Source of the DNA: a virus
IMG/VR virus record: IMGVR_UViG_3300046557_000409
Coordinates: 1-32,148 of that record
Strand: one strand, 5' to 3'
Length of the DNA: 32,148 nt
Positions 1 to 7,645 of this stretch are shown piece by piece; position 1 is the stretch's first letter; each line of letters begins with the position of its first letter. The position numbers and the translations under genes were made by a program. The notes under the pieces were generated by a model, which searched no databases, was not told the DNA's origin, and saw only the letters and a list, made by a program, of their open reading frames with translations.

Positions 1-127
1 AGCAGCGTTTCCAATAGCATTTCCTTCCGCCGTTCTTTCCGTAGTCGCAAATTACGTGCTGTCTGGGAATGGTTTGAATGCGGCGGCGCAAGTTTCCAGC
101 AATACAACAAAGTCGATCGTACAAGCT
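1..127. repeat. 127-bp terminal direct repeat, left copy (circular overlap)
   Basis: Bases 1-127 are identical to 32022-32148. Joining the two copies restores one open tail-fibre frame, so this is the overlap of a circular molecule and not a biological repeat. An overlap of exactly 127 is a common assembly k-mer length, which fits an assembler artefact. The unique circle is 32,021 bp. Confidence 0.95.
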
Positions 128-199
128 AACTGCTTCACGACATCCACAGGCGCGGCCATTAACAACGCGCTCCTGTGGTATGTCGCAATTGGGGTTTAA
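1..199 (+). CDS. H: Tail fibre protein, C-terminal part (continues from the right end)
   Basis: This is the 3' end of the tail-fibre gene that starts at 30577. Codons run in phase from base 2 to the TAA at 197-199. Across the circle junction the gene is 1644 nt long, which gives 547 residues with no frame break. The end, ...NNALLWYVAIGV, is typical of the distal tip of P2-like fibres, where the last residues form a compact hydrophobic knob. This receptor-binding end is more AT-rich than the rest of the gene, as is common for exchanged fibre tips. The fibre-assembly gene starts 3 bp after the stop. Confidence 0.9.
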   Translation, partial: AAFPIAFPSAVLSVVANYVLSGNGLNAAAQVSSNTTKSIVQANCFTTSTGAAINNALLWYVAIGV

Positions 200-202
200 G
201 AA

Positions 203-646
203 ATGGGACAGAAACTAGCAGCATTCGACGCATCGCGCACCATCGTCGCGTTTTACGACGATGCCATTAGCCCGGCACCTGACGGAGCCAACACAATCGC
301 GCTGACCGATGCGCAATATCGCATGTTGCTCGAAGGCCAAGCGGCCGGCCGGCGCATCGCCATCGACGAAAGCGACGCGCCGGTGTTGCTCGATCCACTC
401 CCGCCGAGCGATGACGAACTCGCCGAAGGCAAGCGCGCAGAGCGCGACCAAGCTCTCACCGCGAGCGATTGGATTGTCGCGCGGCATCAAGACGAAACGC
501 TGCTCGGCGATGGCACGACGCTCACGGCCGAACAGTTCGCGACGTTGCTCTCCTATCGCAAAGCGTTGCGCGAGCTGCCCGAGGCGAGCGGCTGGCCGCA
601 CGTCGACTTGCCGGCCGTACCGGATTTCGTGACCGCGATCGCCTGA
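203..646 (+). CDS. G: Tail fibre assembly protein (P2 gpG-like, Caudo_TAP type)
   Basis: This 147-residue protein has the usual layout of tail-fibre assembly chaperones. The N-terminal half is variable and carries the pattern ALTDAQYRMLLEGQAAGRRI. The conserved C-terminal half includes ERDQALTASDWIVARHQDE, then LLSYRKALRELPE and a short PxPDF-like end. Family members act in the cytoplasm, helping the fibre polypeptides trimerise or attach to the baseplate. The start at 203 follows the fibre stop at 199 almost directly, so the two genes are probably translationally coupled. The assignment is firm at family level; no symbol beyond the P2 equivalent is intended. Confidence 0.88.
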   Translation: MGQKLAAFDASRTIVAFYDDAISPAPDGANTIALTDAQYRMLLEGQAAGRRIAIDESDAPVLLDPLPPSDDELAEGKRAERDQALTASDWIVARHQDETLLGDGTTLTAEQFATLLSYRKALRELPEASGWPHVDLPAVPDFVTAIA

Positions 647-691
647 TCGCTTCTCTTTCCCTGCTATCTCTTTCACCTGGAGTAATTGAAC

Positions 692-1867
692 ATGGCGCAG
701 GACTATCACCACGGCGTGCGCGTCGTCGAAATCAATGAAGGAACGCGGCCGATTCGCACCGTATCGACCGCGATCGTCGGCCTTGTCGCAACGGCCGAGG
801 ATGCTGACGCGGCGACGTTCCCGCTCAATACGCCCGTGCTCATCACGAATGTCGTGTCGGCACAATCGAAGGCGGGCACTCAAGGCACGCTGCTCAAAGT
901 GCTCAAGGAAATCGCATCGCAGACCAAGCCAATCACGATCGTTGTGCGCGTGGCCGAAGGGGAAACCGAAGCCGAGACAACGAGCAACGCAATCGGCGGC
1001 GTCGATGACAACGGCAAATACACCGGCCTTAACGCGCTGCTCGCGGCGCAAGCGTCGGTCGGCGTAAAGCCGCGCATCATCGGCGCGCCGTATCTCGATA
1101 CGCAACCCGTCGCGACGGCGATCGCCGCGATCGCTCAGAAGCTGCGCGCGTTCGCCTACGCCTACGCGACCGGCTGCAACACTAAGGAGGAAGCGACAAC
1201 ATATCGCGCGCAATTCAGCCAGCGCGAAATCATGATCCTCTGGCCGAACTGGATCGGATGGGATACGAACGCTAACGCGGCCGTCGAAATCTCTGCCGTT
1301 GGCAACGCGCTCGGACTGCGCGCGAAGATCGACGAGGAAACGGGCTGGCACAAGACGATTTCTAACGTTGGCGTCAACGGCGTCACGGGTATCAGCAAAG
1401 ATGTTTTCTGGGATTTGCAAGACCCCGCGACCGATGCCGGCTATCTGAACGAGAAAGACGTGACGACGCTTATCAATAGCGGCGCGGGATACCGTTATTG
1501 GGGTTCGCGTACCTGCTCCGACGATGTGTTGTTCGCATTTGAGAACTACACGCGCACCGCGCAGGTGATCGCCGACACGATGGCCGACGCGCATATGGCG
1601 TATGTCGACAAGCCGATGCACCCGTCGATCGTGCGCGACCTGATCGAGAGCATCAATCAGAAGTTTCGCCAGCTCGTCGCCGATGGCTATTTGCTCGGCG
1701 GCTCTGCGTGGTACGACGAAGAACCGAACACGGTCGACTCGCTCAAGAGCGGCAAGCTCTACATCGATTACGACTATACGCCGGTTCCGCCGATCGAAAA
1801 CCTGATGCTGCGCCAGCGCATCACCGACCGCTATCTCGCCGATTTCGCCTCGCGCGTACAGGCATAA
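692..1867 (+). CDS. FI: Contractile tail sheath protein (P2 FI)
   Basis: This 391-residue protein matches the P2 tail sheath subunit in length and order. The N-terminus MAQDYHHGVRVVEINEGTRP is the typical sheath start. Later segments include TAIVGLVATAEDAD, RIIGAPYLDTQPVATA and the C-terminal YIDYDYTPVPPIENLMLRQR. Sheath subunits polymerise around the tail tube and contract on infection. The ATG at 692 is preferred over an upstream TTG at 686 because a GGAG motif (679-682) sits 9 bases before it. The tube gene follows after 17 bp. Confidence 0.96.
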   Translation: MAQDYHHGVRVVEINEGTRPIRTVSTAIVGLVATAEDADAATFPLNTPVLITNVVSAQSKAGTQGTLLKVLKEIASQTKPITIVVRVAEGETEAETTSNAIGGVDDNGKYTGLNALLAAQASVGVKPRIIGAPYLDTQPVATAIAAIAQKLRAFAYAYATGCNTKEEATTYRAQFSQREIMILWPNWIGWDTNANAAVEISAVGNALGLRAKIDEETGWHKTISNVGVNGVTGISKDVFWDLQDPATDAGYLNEKDVTTLINSGAGYRYWGSRTCSDDVLFAFENYTRTAQVIADTMADAHMAYVDKPMHPSIVRDLIESINQKFRQLVADGYLLGGSAWYDEEPNTVDSLKSGKLYIDYDYTPVPPIENLMLRQRITDRYLADFASRVQA

Positions 1868-1884
1868 CAAGGGAGTAATTCGAC

Positions 1885-2394
1885 ATGGCTTTGCCGAAGA
1901 AACTTAAAAACATGAACCTGTTCAACGATGGCAACAACTATCGTGGAGAGGTTGCCGAAGTGACGCTGCCTAAGCTCACGCGCAAGACGGAGGAATATCG
2001 CGGCGGCGGCATGAATGGCCCAATCACGATCGACCACGGTCAAGAAAAAATTTCGCTCGAATGGACGTGCGGCGGCATCATGAAAGACGTGCTCGCACAG
2101 TACGGCATCACGCAGCACGACGGCGTGCAACTGCGCTTCGCCGGCGCGTATCAGGCCGAGGACAACTCGAAGCCTGACGCCGTTGAAGTCGTCATTCGTG
2201 GCCGTCATACCGAAATCGATTTCGGCAATCAGAAGCCCGGCGACGACACCACTTTCAAGGTTACGAGCGCCGTGAGCTATTACAAGCTGTCGATCAACGG
2301 CGAAACGATTATCGAAATCGACCTCGTGAACATGATCGAGAACGTCAACGGCAAAGACCTGCTCGCCGACATTCGCAACGCAATCGGCCTGTAA
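1885..2394 (+). CDS. FII: Major tail tube protein (P2 FII)
   Basis: This 169-residue protein starts MALPKKLKNMNLFNDGNNYRG, a near-signature N-terminus of P2 FII. It continues with EVTLPKLTRKTEEYRGGGM and ends DLLADIRNAIGL. It forms the inner tube through which DNA passes. A GGGAG ribosome-binding site sits about 10 bases upstream. It follows the sheath gene and precedes the E/E' chaperone, which is the standard P2 order. Confidence 0.96.
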   Translation: MALPKKLKNMNLFNDGNNYRGEVAEVTLPKLTRKTEEYRGGGMNGPITIDHGQEKISLEWTCGGIMKDVLAQYGITQHDGVQLRFAGAYQAEDNSKPDAVEVVIRGRHTEIDFGNQKPGDDTTFKVTSAVSYYKLSINGETIIEIDLVNMIENVNGKDLLADIRNAIGL

Positions 2395-2475
2395 CGCCCC
2401 CGCGCGTGCATGCCCTGTTTTCCGCCTGGTCACTGACCGGGCGGATTCAACGAACCAATCTGAACAGAGAAGAAA

Positions 2476-2760
2476 ATGACCCAAGCCAACACGCCGAACA
2501 CCGTCAAACTCGACACGCCGATCAAGCGCGGCGAACAGACGATCGAAGAAATCACGCTGCGCAAACCCTCGGCCGGCGAGCTGCGCGGCACGTCGCTCAA
2601 TGCGCTCGTGAATCTGGACGTCGACGCGCTCGGCAAGGTATTGCCGCGCATCACCTCGCCGGCGCTGACTGAGTATGACGTGCGCGACCTCGACCCCGCC
2701 GACCTCGTGCAATTGGGGGTGGCATTCGCAGATTTTTTGCTGCCGAATCGGGCGCGCTGA
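2476..2760 (+). CDS. E: Tail assembly chaperone gpE (frame-0 product)
   Basis: This 94-residue protein corresponds to P2 gpE, the short product of the tail-assembly chaperone pair between the tube and tape-measure genes. Recognisable stretches are TPIKRGEQTIEEITLRKPSA and DLDPADLVQLGVAFADFLL. Near the 3' end, the run T TTT TTG (2733-2739) is in the correct phase for a -1 ribosomal slip, so some ribosomes make the longer E+E' protein. The chaperones coat the tape measure during tail assembly. Confidence 0.92.
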   Translation: MTQANTPNTVKLDTPIKRGEQTIEEITLRKPSAGELRGTSLNALVNLDVDALGKVLPRITSPALTEYDVRDLDPADLVQLGVAFADFLLPNRAR

Positions 2761-2912
2761 AACACGGCATACCCGATATCGTTGAAGAAGCGATGGCCGA
2801 CATAGCGACCGTGTTTCACTGGACACCGGTCGATATGAACGGCCTTACTCTGGCCGAGCTGGCCGACTGGCGCGAGCGTGCGCGCGTGCGATCGCCGTAT
2901 GGAAGCGAATAA
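2476..2912 (+). CDS. E': E+E' frameshift extension of the tail assembly chaperone
   Basis: Slippage by -1 at T TTT TTG (2733-2739) moves ribosomes from frame 0, after 88 codons, into a frame open to the TAA at 2910-2912. This gives a fusion of about 145 residues. The -1 extension reads DIVEEAMADIATVFHWTPVD, then MNGLTLAELADWRERARVR. That strongly resembles P2 gpE', with MADIA-VFHW, then L-EL--WRE-A--R. The extension has no start codon or ribosome-binding site that would argue for separate translation. The tape-measure ATG follows 2 bp after its stop. The slippery heptamer and frames are directly visible; use of the frameshift is inferred from the family. Confidence 0.87.
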
Positions 2913-2914
2913 CG

Positions 2915-5437
2915 ATGGCAAACAGTAACGACCTCAAATTGCGCGTGCTGTTCGATATGGTCGACAACGCGACGAAGCCGATCCGCGACATCATGAGCGG
3001 AAATAAGGGACTCGCCTCGGCGTTGAAGGCAACACGCGGCGAACTCGGCAAGCTACAGACCGCGCAAAAGGACGTTACCGCGTTTCGTGCGATGCAAGAC
3101 GGTCTCGCCAGCACATCGGCAAACGTCACGGCCGCGCGCGATCGCGTGCAAGACCTGTCGCGCTCACTTCGCGAATACGGCCCGCCCTCGCAAGCAATGG
3201 TCGCGCAGCTCGGCACCGCACGGCGCGAGCTGCGCCAGCTCACGACCGACCAAAAGAAGCAAACGGCCGGCCTTTCCGAGATGACTGAACGGCTCACGGC
3301 CGCCGGTGTCGACCTGTCGAGCCTGTCGTCGCATGAATCGGAGCTGAAATCAAAGATCACGGCGACCACGGCCGCGATGGCCGTGCAGCAAGATCGCCTG
3401 ATTGCTTTGACCGCACGCACGAAGCGCCTGTCTGAAGCCCGCGAGAAGATGAACGGCCGGCGTGAGCTGGCCGACAAGATGGCCGGCACCGGCGCGCGGG
3501 CAATGGTCGGCGGCGCTGCCATTGGCGCGGCGACGCTCGTCCCTGTCGCGGCCTATGCACAGGCCGAGGACTCGGCGACGCAGCTCGCGAGCGCGCTGAT
3601 GCGCGCCGGCGGCACGGTTCCGCCTGAATTCGAAAAGATCAATACGCTCGCGATGAAGCTCGGCGACCGCTTGCCCGGTACAACGGCCGATTTTCAGGAC
3701 ATGATGACCATGCTTACGCGCCAAGGTATCAGCGCGCAAGCGATCCTCGGCGGCATGGGCGAAGCGACGGCATACCTCGGCGTGCAGCTCAAGAAAACGC
3801 CGGCCGAGGCGGCCGAATTCACCGCCAAGCTACAGGACGCCACGCGCACGACCGAGAAAGACATGCTGTCGCTGACGGACGTGATTCAGAAGGCGTTCAT
3901 GCTCGGCGTTGACGATAACAACATGTTGCAGGGCTTCGCCAAGCTCGGCCCCGCGATGGACACCATCAAGCAAAAAGGCCTTGAAGGTGCGAAGGCGCTC
4001 GCGCCGCTGCTGGTGATGGCCGATCAATCTGGCATGGAAGGGAGCGCGGCGGGCAACGCATACCGCAAGGTGTTTCAACTTGGCATGGATTCGAAGAAAG
4101 TCGCCAAGGCAAACAAGCAACTCGCACCGGCGCAACAACTGAACTTCACGAACGGCAAAGGCGAATTCGGCGGCCTCGATAACATGTTTACGCAGTTTGC
4201 AAAGCTGCAAGGCCTCAACACGCAAAAGCGCCTCGGCGTGATGAAAGAGATTTTCGGTGACGACGCCGAAACGTTGCAGGTTATTTCCCTGATGATCGAA
4301 AAGGGGAAAGCCGGCTATGACGAAGTACAGGGCAAGATGGCCGCACAGGCCTCGATGCAGGAGCGCGTAAACAAACAGCTCGGCACGCTTAAAAACTTGT
4401 GGGAAGCCGCCGGCGGCACCTTCACGAATGGCCTCGTCGCGTTCGGCGAGGCGATCGCGCCCGAAGTGAAAGGCATCGTCGAATGGCTCGGCGATATGTC
4501 GCAACGCATGGGCCAATGGGCACGCGACAACCCGCGCCTTGCGAACGGCATTATGAAAGTCGCGGCCGTGCTCGCGCTGCTGCTGGCAGCCGGCGGCGGC
4601 CTTATGGTCATGCTCGCCGGCATCCTCGGCCCGATCGCGGCTATCTCGTTCGCCTTCACGGCGATCGGCGTCGCAGGCTTCGCCGTAGTCGGCGCGATCG
4701 TCGGCATCATCGCTGTCGTGGCCGCGCTCGCCGTCGCGATCTATACCTATTGGGAGCCGATCAAGGCGTTTTTCGCGGGCCTATGGTCCCAACTGCAGCA
4801 GGCGTTCGCCGGCGGCCTCGCGGGCATCGGCGCATTGATTCTGAATTGGTCCCCAATGGGGCTGTTCTACTCGGCGTTCGCGGCCGTGCTGCAATGGTTC
4901 GGCATCGATATGCCGGCCAAGTTTTCGGAGTTTGGCGGCAACCTGATCGCCGGCCTCGTCAACGGCATCACTAGCGGCCTCGGCGCGGTACAGGCCGCGA
5001 TCACGAACGTCGCATCGTCAACGGTCGGATGGTTCAAGGAAAAGCTCGGCATTCATAGCCCGTCGCGCGTATTCGGCGAGCTGGGCGGGTTCATCACGCA
5101 GGGCGCGGCGATCGGCATGGAAAGCGAACAGGGGCGAATCGCGAAAGCCGCGGTCGGCCTCGCGACGCTCGCCGCGACCTCATTCGCCGCACCGGGCGCC
5201 AATGCGGGCGCTACGGCCGCCGGCGGCCCCGGCGCATCGATTGATACCCGGCCGGCGCTGCAAGCCCGCTCAGGGGGCGGAAATTCGGCCGGCGGGGCAT
5301 CGTCGGCCGGCGGCGACACCTACATTTTTCAGATTTCCGGCAACGACCCGAAAGCGATCCGCGCCGAAATCGAAGCCCTGTTGCGCCAGAAAGAGCGCGA
5401 GAAGCGCGCAAGCGCCGGCTCGCGCCTGACCGACTAA
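2915..5437 (+). CDS. T: Tail tape measure protein (P2 gpT)
   Basis: This 840-residue protein sets tail length and is ejected into the host envelope. Residues about 1-180 are helical and charged, consistent with coiled coil. Residues about 200-520 carry the TP901-type tape-measure region, with segments such as LASALMRAGGTVPPEFEKIN and TLVPVAAYAQAEDSATQLA. A long hydrophobic block at about 545-620 contains several potential membrane segments. The C-terminal part holds a Gly/Ala-rich linker and a helical tail. Residues about 705-725 (WFKEKLGIHSPSRVFGELG) match the motif common near the end of these proteins. Length and position agree with P2 gpT. Confidence 0.95.
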   Translation: MANSNDLKLRVLFDMVDNATKPIRDIMSGNKGLASALKATRGELGKLQTAQKDVTAFRAMQDGLASTSANVTAARDRVQDLSRSLREYGPPSQAMVAQLGTARRELRQLTTDQKKQTAGLSEMTERLTAAGVDLSSLSSHESELKSKITATTAAMAVQQDRLIALTARTKRLSEAREKMNGRRELADKMAGTGARAMVGGAAIGAATLVPVAAYAQAEDSATQLASALMRAGGTVPPEFEKINTLAMKLGDRLPGTTADFQDMMTMLTRQGISAQAILGGMGEATAYLGVQLKKTPAEAAEFTAKLQDATRTTEKDMLSLTDVIQKAFMLGVDDNNMLQGFAKLGPAMDTIKQKGLEGAKALAPLLVMADQSGMEGSAAGNAYRKVFQLGMDSKKVAKANKQLAPAQQLNFTNGKGEFGGLDNMFTQFAKLQGLNTQKRLGVMKEIFGDDAETLQVISLMIEKGKAGYDEVQGKMAAQASMQERVNKQLGTLKNLWEAAGGTFTNGLVAFGEAIAPEVKGIVEWLGDMSQRMGQWARDNPRLANGIMKVAAVLALLLAAGGGLMVMLAGILGPIAAISFAFTAIGVAGFAVVGAIVGIIAVVAALAVAIYTYWEPIKAFFAGLWSQLQQAFAGGLAGIGALILNWSPMGLFYSAFAAVLQWFGIDMPAKFSEFGGNLIAGLVNGITSGLGAVQAAITNVASSTVGWFKEKLGIHSPSRVFGELGGFITQGAAIGMESEQGRIAKAAVGLATLAATSFAAPGANAGATAAGGPGASIDTRPALQARSGGGNSAGGASSAGGDTYIFQISGNDPKAIRAEIEALLRQKEREKRASAGSRLTD

Positions 5438-5450
5438 CGGAGAAAAAAGC

Positions 5451-5885
5451 ATGCTCGCCTGTCTGGATCAATTTGCCTTTCAGCTCTCGACGGCCGCTTA
5501 TCAGGAGTTGCAACGTCGCACGAGCTGGAAGCACCGAAGCACCGCGCGTATCGGCGCACGCGACGCCCGCCAGTTCACCGGCCCCGGCGATGACTCGATC
5601 ACGTTGAGCGGCACGCTATCGCCTGATAACAGCATCGGCGCACTGTCGTCAATCAAGGAGCTGCGCACAATGGGCGACGCCGGCGAGGCTTACGTGCTCG
5701 TTGACGGCGCGGGCAATGTCTACGGCGCGTTCGTGATCGAAAACCTTTCCGAGCATCAGACGTTGCACAAGCAGGACGGCACGCCCCGGCGCGTCGAATT
5801 CACGCTCGAACTCACGCGCGTCGACGATGGCTTGATTCGCGACAAGACCGATACGAAAAAGAGCGACACCGAGGCGAAGAAATGA
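5451..5885 (+). CDS. U: Tail completion protein gpU
   Basis: This 144-residue protein fits the P2 gpU family. It has the N-terminal LDQFAFQLSTAAYQELQRRT followed by SWKHRSTARIGARDARQFTG, and a middle FVIENLSEHQTLHKQDGTPR. GpU is a small tail protein thought to act at tail termination or completion. It has a GGAG-like site (5440s), lies 13 bp after T, and overlaps D by 4 bp (ATGA), so U and D are probably coupled. The Lys/Asp-rich C-terminal tail is less conserved. Confidence 0.93.
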   Translation: MLACLDQFAFQLSTAAYQELQRRTSWKHRSTARIGARDARQFTGPGDDSITLSGTLSPDNSIGALSSIKELRTMGDAGEAYVLVDGAGNVYGAFVIENLSEHQTLHKQDGTPRRVEFTLELTRVDDGLIRDKTDTKKSDTEAKK

Positions 5886-6919
5886 AACAGCCGACGCCGA
5901 TCTATCGCATCACGCTCAACGGCCGCGACCTGACCGAAAAGATCGAGCCTCGCCTTATCAGTCTGTCGCTTTCGGAGTCACGCACCGACGACGCCGACTG
6001 TGTAACGCTCACGCTCGACGATCACGACGGCAAGCTCGCATTACCGAAGCGCGGCGAAGTCATTACGCTCGCGATCGGATGGGAGGATACGGGCCTGTTC
6101 GAAAAGGGCTCTTTCACGATCAACGAAGTCGAACACGCGGGCGCACCGGATACGATCACACTACAGGCGCGCTCGGCATCGCTCACGCAAGGCATGAGCG
6201 AGCGCATTGAAAAGAGCTGGCACGGCGTCACGCTCGGCGATATCGTTCGCGCGATCGCCGGCAAGCACAAGCTCAAGCCGGCGATCGCCGACTTGCTCGG
6301 CAAGGTAACGATCGCGCACATCGATCAAACGCACGAGTCGGATATGTCGTTTCTCACGCGCCTCGCGAAGCGTTACGACGCCGTGATGAACGTGAAAAAT
6401 ACGAACCTGCTTTTCATGCCGATCGGACACGGCACGAGCGTAAGCGGCAAGCCCCTGCCCGCCCTCGAACTCACGAGAAAGAACGGCGACCAACATCACT
6501 ATCATGTGTCGGAGCGTGAGAACTATGCGTGCGTGCGTGCGTTCTATCACGGCACCGGCAAGGCCAAGCGCAAGTCTGTCGTGATCGGCGGCGAAAACAA
6601 CACGAATTCGAAAGTGCTGCCCGAGACCTATGCGAACGAAGCGGACGCACGCGCGGCGGCAACGGCCGAATACAACCGCACGAAGCGAAGCCAGGCGACG
6701 ATGACTTACACGCTCGCGCTCGGCCGACCCGACGCCTATCCCGAGATTCCTGTCTTTCTCACCGGCTTTAAACCGGACATTGACGAACAGACATGGCTTG
6801 CGAAGAAAGTAACGCACGCGCTCAGTGAAGGCGGATATACGACGCAGCTCGAACTAGAAATGAGCGACGATCCGACGACCGCGCGGCACCGCTCTCATTT
6901 CCGCAAACCCGGCGGCTAA
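5882..6919 (+). CDS. D: Late control protein gpD (tail hub/baseplate)
   Basis: This 345-residue protein is the P2 gpD (Phage_GPD, late control D) equivalent. GpD proteins resemble the gp27-like hub beneath the tail tube that holds the spike. Family features are the N-terminus TPIYRITLNGRDLTEKIEPR, then LISLSLSESRTDDADCVTL and FEKGSFTINEVEHAGAPDTI, and a middle LTRLAKRYDAVMNVKNTNLLF. It is the last gene of the rightward tail operon and stops 5 bp before a strong hairpin terminator. Confidence 0.95.
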   Translation: MKQPTPIYRITLNGRDLTEKIEPRLISLSLSESRTDDADCVTLTLDDHDGKLALPKRGEVITLAIGWEDTGLFEKGSFTINEVEHAGAPDTITLQARSASLTQGMSERIEKSWHGVTLGDIVRAIAGKHKLKPAIADLLGKVTIAHIDQTHESDMSFLTRLAKRYDAVMNVKNTNLLFMPIGHGTSVSGKPLPALELTRKNGDQHHYHVSERENYACVRAFYHGTGKAKRKSVVIGGENNTNSKVLPETYANEADARAAATAEYNRTKRSQATMTYTLALGRPDAYPEIPVFLTGFKPDIDEQTWLAKKVTHALSEGGYTTQLELEMSDDPTTARHRSHFRKPGG

Positions 6920-6924
6920 TACAA

Positions 6925-6960
6925 AAAGGGCCAAGGTTGAAGCCTTGGCCCTTTCGCTTT
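6925..6960. terminator. Bidirectional intrinsic terminator between gpD and the leftward moron gene
   Basis: A perfect 12-bp stem (AAAGGGCCAAGG at 6925-6936 with CCTTGGCCCTTT at 6943-6954) encloses a 6-nt loop. On the + strand it is followed by CGCTTT; on the - strand the stem is followed by a short T run from AAAAA at 6923-6927. It sits between the convergent ends of gpD (6919) and the gene at 6959-7426, so it can serve both. Confidence 0.88.
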
Positions 6961-7426
6961 ACTCGTCGCCGGCGATCACCTCACCCGGCCGGCGCGGCCG
7001 GCACTCGGCCCCCGCGACGCAAACCCATGTGCGCGCGTCGACATACTTGCGCACCTCGGCATCGCCCCCGCTTACCTGCCCCAGCTCGTCGCACTCTTTA
7101 CGACCGCCCTGGAATGCGAAGCCTTGCGCGCCGGCCGCGTTGCGGACCTCGATGCTACTGATCGTCACCGATCCCCAAGCCTTGCGCGCATCGCTCCACA
7201 ACGGCGAGCACGCCCCCATTAGAACGACGCTCGAATACATCGCGCGCGTGACGGTCGGCCGGTTCATCGTGATTCTGAGCGCGCCGTGCTCGATCTCGGC
7301 CGAGCTGATCGAGTACGGCTTTAGACTCTTTTGCAGAGCCGGCGGAAGCTCACCGGCGTGAGCGTTGAAAGCGCAACATAGCGCCGCGATGATCGTCGGC
7401 CGCATGGCCCTTGCGAACGGTCTCAT
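6959..7426 (-). CDS. Exported hypothetical protein, moron-like
   Basis: This 155-residue protein is of unrecognised function. The chosen ATG (7426) is preceded on the minus strand by GGGGAAACA, a good ribosome-binding site, and gives a plausible signal peptide: MRPFARAMRPTIIAALCCAF, then NAHA with likely cleavage before GELPPAL. The mature part has four cysteines (GACSPLW, RKECDEL, VCVAGAEC), which suggests a disulphide-bonded periplasmic protein. A longer frame upstream to 7594 exists but would bury the signal peptide. The gene opposes its neighbours and has its own terminator and a possible promoter, the pattern of a lysogenically expressed moron. I infer from memory that similar exported genes occur after D in Burkholderia P2-like prophages. 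Function is unknown. Confidence 0.72.
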   Translation of the reverse strand: MRPFARAMRPTIIAALCCAFNAHAGELPPALQKSLKPYSISSAEIEHGALRITMNRPTVTRAMYSSVVLMGACSPLWSDARKAWGSVTISSIEVRNAAGAQGFAFQGGRKECDELGQVSGGDAEVRKYVDARTWVCVAGAECRPRRPGEVIAGDE

Positions 7427-7512
7427 TGTTTCCCCGGTTGATGTTCGAACCCGCATTCTAAGCAACCCGCCGGCGCGGCCGAGGCGCATGCCGGCACCAT
7501 AAAACAAACGAC

Positions 7513-7607
7513 CGTTTTCGTTACGGCCTGACATTGGGGCGCTCGACGCCCTTTCTTTCACCCAAAGCGTAAAGAAACACCGTAAACTAATCAAAGTAAC
7601 GAAAACG
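7513..7607. repeat. 12-bp perfect inverted repeat pair in the moron/accessory intergenic region
   Basis: CGTTTTCGTTAC (7513-7524) and its exact reverse complement (7596-7607) lie 71 bp apart. Both are between the divergently transcribed exported gene (-) and the DUF6884-like gene (+). They could be operator half-sites for looping, recombinase subsites, or remnants of an insertion. A short GC hairpin (CCCG/CGGG) follows at about 7608-7621 just before the + strand gene. Confidence 0.6.
7566..7594 (-). promoter_or_regulatory. Possible promoter for the leftward exported gene
   Basis: On the minus strand, TTGATT (plus coordinates 7589-7594) and TACGCT (7566-7571) are 17 bp apart. The -35 element matches 4 of 6 positions and the -10 matches about 3 of 6. 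It would give the exported gene a leader of about 130 nt. The match is weak and only suggestive. Confidence 0.3.
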
Positions 7608-7645
7608 CCCGTTAGCCGGGTTTCTTAACAACAACAAAACGGACC

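Noticed and set aside
1-127. Terminal 127-bp duplication as a phage attachment site or true terminal redundancy
   Set aside because: It lies inside the coding part of the tail fibre, and the gene is intact only when the two copies are merged. A circular assembly overlap is the simpler explanation.
215-1870. Minus-strand 551-residue open frame opposite the fibre assembly and sheath genes
   Set aside because: This is a shadow frame caused by high third-position GC. The + strand genes match known tail proteins.
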